Of a stretch of DNA of 33,059 nt, positions 26,027 to 33,059 are shown piece by piece (the stretch's first letter is position 1; each line of letters starts with the position of its first letter). Under the pieces are notes generated by a model. That model searched no databases and was not told where the DNA came from. It saw only the letters and a list, made by a program, of their open reading frames with translations. Location: the NCBI GenBank assembly GCA_003598085.1, contig QZKU01000112.1, forward strand, positions 1 to 33,059. Reading direction: 5' to 3'. A program made the position numbers and the translations under genes. The DNA comes from Candidatus Abyssobacteria bacterium SURF_5. GTDB lineage: Bacteria; Abyssobacteria; SURF-5.

Positions 26027-26530
26027 TCATCTCTCATTTTGCAGCGTCGAGTTCCTGTCGCCCGCCGGGCCGGAGAGAACGCTGAAGCTTCCATCCGTTT
26101 CCAGGACGACTGCATTTACATCCTGCAGGTTAGCACGACCTTGTGCACGGGCGGCGGCAAGCACTTCTTCTCTCGTCACGCGCTCCTCTTTTAAGGCGAC
26201 CTCGAGAAAGTTCCCCCCGTGGAACAAGAGTCTTGGCTCGGCTTTAATCAGCGGTTGAAACCGCCGCGACCGGATCTGGAGCCAGGTGACTGCAAGCTGG
26301 AGACACACGAGAAGCGCCAGAGCCAGCACTCCCTCGGCCAGGGCAACATCCTTGGACAAAATGATCGTGGCGAGAGTGGACCCGAGCGCCACGGTCACTA
26401 CAAAATCGAAGGCATTCATCTTCGAGAGCGTGCGTTTGCCGGTGACCCGAAGGATGAGGACCAGAGCGATGTATGCAAAGACACCCCCAAGGATAACCCT
26501 GAGGAGTCCATCCCATGAATGAAAGAACAT
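26027..26530 (-). CDS. DUF421 (YetF-type) membrane protein
   Basis: The product is 167 aa. ATG 26530 follows AAAGGA. Three membrane helices lie within residues 8-85. The family block RVTGKRTLSKMNAFDFVVTVALGSTLATIIL is present, followed by the soluble beta domain (LFHGGNFLEVALKEERVTREEVLAAARAQGRANLQDVNAVVLETDGSFSVL). This is the usual arrangement and length for short DUF421 proteins. Their function is not settled; some are linked to spore or stress traits in Bacillus. It is convergent with the GT-C gene and transcribed away from the histidine kinase. Confidence 0.93.
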   Translation of the reverse strand: MFFHSWDGLLRVILGGVFAYIALVLILRVTGKRTLSKMNAFDFVVTVALGSTLATIILSKDVALAEGVLALALLVCLQLAVTWLQIRSRRFQPLIKAEPRLLFHGGNFLEVALKEERVTREEVLAAARAQGRANLQDVNAVVLETDGSFSVLSGPAGDRNSTLQNER

Positions 26531-27099
26531 CGATTGAGTTCCTTTCGAAAGACCATCTTCAGTATACGAGAGTAGAATGACACCGAACCTTCGGAAACCT
26601 TCCTTAATAGCATAACTTTTTCATTGATAGATGGAAACGCCGGCAAGCAGTTCTTCAGAAACACGCAAACGAGCTTCCGTGTGGGTCGCTCAGTTGCATT
26701 CTGAAGCCGGGCCTTTCCCTCATGATGTGTGGGCGTGGAGTCAGCGGAAAATCGGGGAGATTCCGGAAATGGAAAAGTTTTTATTGAAAAATGGTTGTGC
26801 TCTGATATAATTAATCGATTCTCAACATTCGATGGCACTTTTGGCGGGCGACTCCTGCAGAGGAAGCGGCGGATATCCTCCTGTCCGTGACACTCTAAGG
26901 CCCTCCCTTCTGGCAAGAATCGAAGATTGATCCGCATTGAAACCAGAGGTGTATCTTGGACAGAGGGGACGGCTTGTTTCCAATTTTCAGCAGGCAGCAA
27001 CAAGAGCTGTCGTTTCCGCGAGACGCCCAAAGATTCTCATTATCTCCATAGCATCAGATTCTTTCATACTCTTACAACTGATGAACGAGAGGTGAAACA
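26531..27099. other. Intergenic region upstream of the histidine kinase
   Basis: The 569-nt region between two divergent genes has no gene I can support. Its main content is a good promoter pointing right (26784-26811) and about 280 nt of untranslated leader before the kinase. No riboswitch or terminator structure in the leader is clear to me. Confidence 0.6.
26784..26811 (+). promoter_or_regulatory. Sigma70-type promoter upstream of the histidine kinase
   Basis: TTGAAA (26784-26789) and TATAAT (26806-26811) are 16 nt apart in an AT-rich patch. The -10 is perfect and the -35 matches five of six. Transcription would run into the kinase gene with a leader near 280 nt. Confidence 0.6.
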
Positions 27100-30000
27100 A
27101 TGTGGCATCTTTCTCCTGCATTGCTCCTTTTATTGATTCTTTCCGGAATCGGCACGTTTATGCTGGCTCTCTACTTTTCTCAGAAGCGGGAAGCTCCTGA
27201 GGCAACAACACTCTTCATCCTGATGACTGCTGCCGCAGTATGGTGTTTTGCCTACATGCTGGAACTGGGAAGCGTCGAGTTATCCGGGAAACTGTTCTGG
27301 GCAAAAATGAAATATTTCGGGATTGTGGCCGTCTCGCCGACCTGGTTGATTCTCTGCCTGCAGTACACCAATCGAGAGACATGGATCAAGCCACGCTATA
27401 TTGGCTTGCTGTGCATTGTGCCGTTGTTCAATCTTATTCTGGTGTGGACGAATCATCTCCATACCCTCTACTGGACCGGAGCGGCGCTGGAGAAAACGGG
27501 CGCATTCTCGGTCATTGAGCTGGTGGTCGGACCCGGCTTTTGGTTCTGCACAGCCCATAACTATCTGCTGATGTTGTGTGGAGCGATCCTGATCCTTGGA
27601 GCGTTCCTGCGCTCAAACCCCTTATACCGGAAGCAGGCGACGACGATGCTGCTGGCGGCGCTTTTTCCCTGGGCAGGTAACGTCCTGTTCGTTGCAGGAT
27701 GGACTCCGCTGGAGCACCTTGACCTCACGCCATTTGCCTTCGTCGTCAGCGGCATGCTCTGCGGATGGGCCATTCTTCATCAGGGGTTGCTGGACCTCAT
27801 ACCGGTAGCGCACGCTTCCATCGTGAGCGGAATTACCGACAGCATTATCGTGCTCGACAGGCAGAATCGCCTCGTCGAAACAAATCCTTCTGCGCAACGC
27901 CTCGTGAGTCTGTCAGCCGCAGACATGCTTGGCAGGCCGTTACAGGAGATCCTGCCGGAACTCAGCCGCCAGTTCGATCCTTCCCTCGTAAAAATCATCG
28001 CAGTCGAGGACATCGAATTCGGCACGGGGGCGGACAGGCGCATCTATGAACTCAGGCTTTCTCCTCTTGCCGACCGAAAGGGGGTGCAGATTGGGAAGGT
28101 CCTCGTTCTCCGCGATGTGACGAAGAACCGGTTGGCGGAGGAGAATGCGAAACAACAAAATGAATTTCTGCGAAACGTGGTGGAATCTATTACCCACCCG
28201 TTCTATGTGCTGGATGCCGAAACCTTCGCCATCAAACTGGCGAATTCAGCCGCTATCGCGGGAGGCATGCCAGGCGAGTCTACCTGCTACGCTCTCACTC
28301 ACCGCAAAGACAGGCCATGCGATTCCACAGGACATCCCTGCCCGCTCAAGAAGGTGAAGCAAACCAAAAAGCCGGTTTCAATAGAGCATATTCATGACGA
28401 AGGCGACGGCCCGCCAAAACATTTCCAGGTTTACGGATATCCGATACTCGATAATGAAGGGACTGTCGTGCAAATGATCGAATATCATCTGGATATTACC
28501 GCTCGCCGGCGGATGGAGGAGGCGCTTCGCGAGAGCGAGGCCAGGCTTCGGGCCGTCATCGAAAGCCTGCCGTTCGACTTCTTCATGCTCGACAATGACG
28601 GTCGTTACGTCATGCAGAACTCCACCTGTAAAAAGCAGTGGGGCAATGTACTCGGCAAGAGGCCGGAAGAACTTGATGTGAGTGAAGAGAGCCTGTTGTT
28701 GTGGAGGAGCAATTATGACGGGGCCTATAGCGGTGAGACCGTTCAGGGAGACGTCTTCCTCGGCGCCAAAAGGGGATTCTGCCACAATATTGCCGCTCCG
28801 ATTGTCGATCAGGGCAAAGTGAACGGCATCCTGGGCATAAACATCGACATTACCGAACGCAAGCGAATGGAAGAGGAATTGGTGCGACATCGGGAGCGCC
28901 TGCAAGACTTGGTGGCGGAGCGTACGGAGGAGTTGGCAACGACGAATGCGAAACTGATCGAAGAGATCGCCGAACGAAGGAAAAAGGAACAGGCGCTTCA
29001 GGAGAGCGAGGAGTTGTATCGAAACCTCTTCGAAAATTCAATACAGGGGATCTTCATCATGGATCTCAACGGCAGATTCGTGTCCTGTAACCCAGCCCTC
29101 GAAAAGGTCCTGGGATACACCTCCAAGGAAATCCTCGGTAAGAGCTTCCATGAGCATGTAGCACCAGGCGCCGAGAAAATGCTTCTCCGGGAGTACGGCA
29201 AACTCTTCCGGAGCGGAGTGCCGATCAGAAATCTGCGGTACGAAATAATCGGAAAGGGCGGAGAGAGAAGGACCGTCGAAACAAACGTGAGTCTGATCAG
29301 GAAAGGCAATCGCTCGATCGGGTTTCAGGGAACCGCCACCGACATCACCGATCAGGTGCAGGCCCAAGATGCCTTGATGAAATCCGAGGAGCGCTACCGA
29401 TTGCTGGTCGACAACTCGCTAACCGCAATCTACGTTTTGCAGGATGAGAAGGTGCAATTTGTCAACAGTCGGTCGGAAGAAATTATCGGGTACAACCCGA
29501 GCGAGTTGCTTGGAAAACCTTTCTATGAGTTCTTACATCCCGCGGACCGGCAGGTAGCTAGAGAATTTGTGGCGACTTCCCTGTCAGGCGAATCACGCGG
29601 TGGACGCTTCCAGGCGCGTGTGCTTCACAAGAACGAATCCGTCAGATGGCTGGAGGCGTTGGCATCGACAATCCGAATACGGCGGAAAATCCGCGCTGCT
29701 GGTCAATATCATAGACGTCACAGAGCGGAAAGAAGCGAACGAAGCCCTTCGCGAAAGCGAAGAAAGGTTCCGACTCATAGCCGAAACCATCCAGAGCGTC
29801 TTCTGGATCAGCAGTCCGGAAATCAAGAAAATGCTTTACGTTAATCCCGCATACGAAAGGATCTATGGGCGCTCGCGGAAAAGCCTGTACAGCGCCCCCC
29901 GCTCATTCCTGGATGCCATCCATCCGGAGGACCGCGAGCGGGTGCTCGAGGGGGTGCAGCAACGCCGGCGGGAGGCGTGGCAATATGAGTATCGGATCAT

Positions 30001-31336
30001 CCGGCCAGACGGAGCCATCCGCTGGATTCGCGATCGCGGCTATCCGATTTTTGGGGAGGACGGAAATCTCCGGCTGATGACCGGAATCTCGAATGACATC
30101 ACCGACCATAAACATGCGGAACTCGCGCTTCAGGAGAGCGAAATCCGACTCCGCGCGCTTCTCGATGCCTGCACCGACACCGCATTCCTCATCGATGCCG
30201 GAGGAAACCTGCTCACCCTGAACGAGACTGTTGCCCGTCGGTTCGGCAAGACTGTGGATGAGATGACGGGAGCGAATGTTTATGCAATCCTTGATCCCGA
30301 AACCGCACGGTCGAGAAAAGAAAAGATTGATGCCGCTATCAGCTCCGGCCGGCCGGTCCGGTTCGAGGACGAGCGCGCCGGCATCCTCTTCGACAACCAC
30401 TTGTATCCAATCCCGCAGGCCACCGGCGCGACAGCGCACCTGGCCGTCTATGCCCGTGATATCACGGAACAGAGACGAGCGGAGAATCAATTGAAAAAGA
30501 CGCTCGAACTGTTGGAACAGCGAGTGGAACAGCGGACGGAAGAACTCTCCAAGGCAAATCGGGCGCTCGAGAATGAAATAAAGGAACGCAAGCGCGCCTA
30601 CCAGAAGCTCGCCAAAGTCAACACAAAACTCAAGGAGCTGGAGCGTTTTAAAGAAGACCTGGTGTATATGGTGATCCATGACATGAAGAACCCGGTTTCC
30701 AGCAGTATGCTGGCGCTCGATGTGATTCATATGGAAGTGGGGAAACAATTGACACCTCGACAAGCGGAGTATCTTCAGGTCGCCAAACGCAGCCAGTTCA
30801 AATTGTCGCAAATGATAGCGAACCTGCTGGAGGTCTCGAAGCTCGAGGAAAACAAGTTCCAGGTCATCAGGATGAGGGTGGATCTGGAGGAAATGATAAG
30901 CCGCATACTTGAGCCGTATGGAGAAATGCGCGGCCACAACCGCCCGTCGGTAAGAATCACTATCGACCCGCACGCTCGCTTGTTCTCCAGCGACCCGTAC
31001 CTGCTCGAACGCATTATCTCAAACGTCGTCTCCAATGCCATCAAGCATTCTCACTCCATCGAAGAAATCTCCGTTTGCGCCAGACGGGATGAAACCAATC
31101 GCGAAATCCTGATATCGATCGAGGACAAGGGACAGGGAATACCAAAAGAGCACCACGAGAAAATCTTCGAGAAGTTCTTTCAGAGAAATCTCAAGCAAGA
31201 AGGTCACAGAGCGGATACCGGCTTGGGACTGGCGTTTTGCAAGCTCGCGGTCGAGTCGCTCGGCGGAAAGATCTGGGTCGAAAGCGAGCCCGGAAAAGGC
31301 AGCCGCTTCACCATTTCCCTGCCGGATGAGCCCTAA
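27100..31336 (+). pseudogene. 7TM multi-PAS sensor histidine kinase interrupted by a frameshift
   Basis: Reading from ATG 27100 (GAGAGGTGAAACA before it), the frame is lost near 29674. An extra C in ATCCGAA shifts it, and removing it joins perfectly to the frame ending at 31336, giving 1411 aa. Domains in the joined protein: a 7TM histidine-kinase sensor at about 1-235; PAS at about 238-350; a Cys-bearing PAS at 355-470 (C396, C407, H412, C414); further PAS domains at about 475-590, 635-750, 755-865, 885-1005 and 1010-1125. Coiled coils lie between some of them. HisKA has its His near 1193 (MVIHDMKNP), followed by an ATPase domain (NVVSNAIKHS, EDKGQGIPKEHHEKIFEKFF, GLGLAFCKLAVESLGG). Both halves are intact, so it may be a recent mutation or a sequencing error. 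It has no cognate regulator gene adjacent. Confidence 0.9.
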
Positions 31337-31402
31337 TCCGCTCAAACAGACCGGCGTGAATCTTCTCGGTCGTGCCAAATCATCGGATTATCACGTGACC
31401 GG

Positions 31403-32227
31403 CTATTTCTTCGTGATTGACGCTTTCCTGACCCTGGCAGGTATCCGGACCGGATCCTCCGCCATTTCATAAAGCAGCTGCTCCACGTCCTTCTGCCCCT
31501 TCCCCCGCAGGTGGCAGGAATCGAGAAAATCCGAAGATTGAACCGTCTGCGAAATATCGATGACCGGCACATTCGCCCTGAAAACGGCCTCCTGAAAGGA
31601 TTCGCTGAGCAGCTTGCATTTCTCGATGTCTTCAGCGGACGCATATGAGGGCATGTTCTCGGGAGAATACGGAAACAGAACAAATGTGAGATTTTCAAAC
31701 CTGTCGCTCAGTAACTTCAAATCATCCACAGACTTCTTCATCTGATCAGGCGTTATTCTTAGAATAGTATGTAATTCGAGTATGCGAAGCAGTTTCGCGC
31801 CGATAACGATATCCTGTTCCGTTGCAGACGCAAAGAAAGACTTAACCGCATACTTGTACCTTTCCGGAAAAGAAAACGGGTAGTCAGAGCTGGGCCTCGT
31901 CGTCAACGCCACGTGCGTCAGATTTATGCCGTAGAGAATGTAGTCGTCCCGTGAACAATATATATTCATGATTTCTTCCGTCTCTGCGGGGGGAGATCCC
32001 AGAAACGCCAGATTGGCAGTGTTCTCGACCTTCAGATATCGCACGTATGAAGGACCCACTAAAACCACGCGGGGAGACGTCATCAAGGTGTGCTTGATAA
32101 CCCCCCTTTCGAATGCCATCATCGTTGCCGCGATCCCTCGGGAAAAGCGATGACACACTAATGCCGTGCCGAGGACGATGAAAAGCAGAAAGGCTGCGGT
32201 AAACAACAATATGCGAACCAGCTTCAT
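31403..32227 (-). CDS. Membrane-anchored SGNH/GDSL-like hydrolase-type protein, unknown
   Basis: The product is 274 aa. ATG 32227 follows GAGGGG. An N-terminal hydrophobic segment (residues 5-24) is a signal anchor. The mature part shows VVLVGPSYVRYL (possible nucleophile Ser60 in the GxS block of SGNH proteins), an intermediate strand ILYGINLTHVALTT, and SSDFLDSCHLRGKGQ, which contains the DxxH catalytic pair (Asp236, His239). This set resembles DltD/AlgX-like or GDSL acyl-ester hydrolases that act on envelope glycans. The fit is by motif only. It is convergent with the histidine kinase and its stop lies about 65 nt from the kinase stop. Confidence 0.6.
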   Translation of the reverse strand: MKLVRILLFTAAFLLFIVLGTALVCHRFSRGIAATMMAFERGVIKHTLMTSPRVVLVGPSYVRYLKVENTANLAFLGSPPAETEEIMNIYCSRDDYILYGINLTHVALTTRPSSDYPFSFPERYKYAVKSFFASATEQDIVIGAKLLRILELHTILRITPDQMKKSVDDLKLLSDRFENLTFVLFPYSPENMPSYASAEDIEKCKLLSESFQEAVFRANVPVIDISQTVQSSDFLDSCHLRGKGQKDVEQLLYEMAEDPVRIPARVRKASITKK

Positions 32228-32265
32228 GTTCGTCGTTCGCCCCTCGGAGCTGCCTTCCTTGAAGG

Positions 32266-32388
32266 TTATCCCTGGTTGTTGACGCAGTCCATCTGCAGTT
32301 CGTCGTCGCGGTCGATCACATTCCCGTTCACATGCAGATTGCGCCGCATCTTCCGCAGGCCCTCGATGTATTGCCGTTTCGTGCGCAT
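32266..32388 (-). pseudogene. N-terminal relic of an HpaB/4-hydroxybutyryl-CoA dehydratase-type gene
   Basis: A 40-codon open frame starts at ATG 32388 after AAAGGAGCAAAGGCG and ends at TAA 32266. The sequence MRTKRQYIEGLRKMRRNL, then VNGNVIDRDDELQMDC, matches the usual start of the 4-hydroxyphenylacetate hydroxylase/4-hydroxybutyryl-CoA dehydratase (flavoprotein) family, whose members are near 480 aa. The rest is absent; the next gene begins 39 nt further. An intact leader and start codon with a cut body indicate a recent internal deletion or a remnant left by rearrangement. A genuine 40-aa peptide gene is less likely. Confidence 0.55.
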
Positions 32389-32653
32389 CGCCTTTGCTCC
32401 TTTATTCCAGCATTGACTGACACATTCGCCGATGCTTCGCCGTCTATCACAGCGCCTCTATGATAAAGAATAGAACCATCCTTTGGCAAGATGAAGGAGT
32501 GGACATCTTTTTTCGAGAGCAGATGCATAGAGACCGGCAAAGCAAACAAGATTCTTCGAACATGAATTGCACAATTTGACGAACAGCGAACATCCGCTGA
32601 TCTTCAAAAACGTTTCGGAACAGGAATCGGGCGAATTAGAGTAATTTTTCAAA

Positions 32654-32681
32654 CCACAGATGCACACCGACGGACACAGAT
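32654..32681. repeat. CCACAGATGCACACCGACGGACACAGAT-type dispersed repeat
   Basis: The stretch matches the CCACAGATGCACACAGATGGACACAGAT consensus of a repeat found between genes in many bacterial genomes, with few changes. Confidence 0.6.
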
Positions 32682-32696
32682 AGTACTGCCTTTTTT

Positions 32697-32724
32697 CGTC
32701 ATTACTGCGAAGGCAGGAATCCAG
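32697..32724. repeat. CGTCATTACTGCGAAGGCAGGAATCCAG-type dispersed repeat
   Basis: It is close to the CGTCATTCCTGCGAAGGCAGGAATCCAG palindromic repeat widely scattered in bacterial intergenic DNA. A second partial element, TTCATTCCTGCATGTCCCGCCTGCGG, follows at once. Confidence 0.6.
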
Positions 32725-32810
32725 TTCATTCCTGCATGTCCCGCCTGCGGCGCTGCCGCGAGGAATCCAGGACGCGCGGCGCTCGTCGCGCCATCTCAGC
32801 CCTCCCTCTG

Positions 32811-32850
32811 CTTGTCCTGACCTGGAGCATAGTCGAATGGGTCATTCTGA
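32811..32850. repeat. CTTGTCCTGAGCATAGTCGAAGGGTCATTCTGA-type repeat relic
   Basis: The stretch reads CTTGTCCTGA-CCTG-GAGCATAGTCGAATGGGTCATTCTGA. It looks like a copy of the common CTGAGCATAGTCGAAGG dispersed repeat with a short duplication or insertion in the middle. Confidence 0.5.
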
Positions 32851-33059
32851 CCACGCGCCTCGCGTGGGAAGAATCTCTCTTTTGGATAGCTGATTGCGCC
32901 TAGTGGTGTTTCCATACCGTAGGGAGAGCAACCGGGTTGAACCTACACATTTTACAAAACAGGTTCTTCTCCGATTTAGTTGTTGCCTGAGAATGCCTGT
33001 ATGACTTTAAGAGTAAAATATCGGTTGTCATGGAATCCGAAGGCGCGTTTGGAAATGCT

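Larger units (their letters stand above)
32389..33059. other. Gene-free right end with a mosaic of dispersed repeats
   Basis: The 671-nt end has no convincing gene. It holds three separate dispersed-repeat relics, listed individually, and otherwise AT-rich unique sequence. Confidence 0.6.

Noticed and set aside
29903-30973. 356-codon minus-strand frame
   Set aside because: Antisense to the PAS/HisKA part of the histidine kinase; no family resemblance.

Overview
The window is about 33 kb of mid-GC chromosomal DNA, apparently from an uncultured Gram-negative bacterium that is anaerobic or facultative. The grounds are a Tat-exported enzyme, a secreted dihaem cytochrome c, two radical SAM enzymes (one cobalamin-type), a very long PAS histidine kinase, and intergenic regions full of palindromic and degenerate dispersed repeats. 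This style is common in Desulfobacterota-like and related candidate phyla, but the phylum cannot be fixed from the sequence. I see no tRNA, rRNA, CRISPR array, transposase or phage gene.

Left part (1-7324, all genes on +). A repeat-bearing gene-free end is followed by a coiled-coil protein (690-1736), an NAD(P)-binding SDR-like protein (2015-3112) paired with a lysine-rich-tailed phospholipid acyltransferase (3128-4294), and a SAM methyltransferase (4410-5207). Then comes a translationally coupled pair: a ParB-N-like protein (5283-6251) and a spore-photoproduct-lyase-like radical SAM protein (6248-7324).

Central operon (17144 down to 7349, all on -). A good sigma70-type promoter (TTGACA, 17-nt spacer, TAAAAT; 17244-17216) leads into eight closely packed genes: ATP sulfurylase, alkaline-phosphatase-superfamily protein (APS-type hydrolase) A, APS kinase, hydrolases B, C and D, a 63-aa ribbon-helix-helix-like protein, and an EMC3/Oxa1-superfamily-like membrane protein. 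The first and third genes make PAPS from sulfate and ATP. The four hydrolases keep the two-metal nucleotide pyrophosphatase/phosphodiesterase motifs. Two of them look cytosolic, one is membrane-anchored and one is Tat-exported. The APS kinase and the small protein share an acidic C-terminal tail ending in LGYI. No sulfotransferase or PAPS reductase is present. I regard this as the most interesting candidate system in the window: a PAPS-linked surface sulfation/phosphoryl-transfer or nucleotide-processing module.

Right part (17450-33059). A divergent large helical-toroid/beta-sandwich protein resembles glycan lyases (17450-19474). It is followed by single genes separated by repeat-rich gaps: a GNAT acetyltransferase, a periplasmic SIMPL-domain protein, a dihaem cytochrome c, a B12-binding radical SAM protein, a GT-C-like membrane glycosyltransferase, a DUF421 membrane protein on -, a roughly 1411-aa 7TM/multi-PAS histidine kinase interrupted by a single +1 frameshift near 29674, and an SGNH-like exported protein on -. 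A 40-codon relic of an HpaB/4-hydroxybutyryl-CoA dehydratase-type gene (32388-32266, -) and a mosaic of dispersed repeats close the window.
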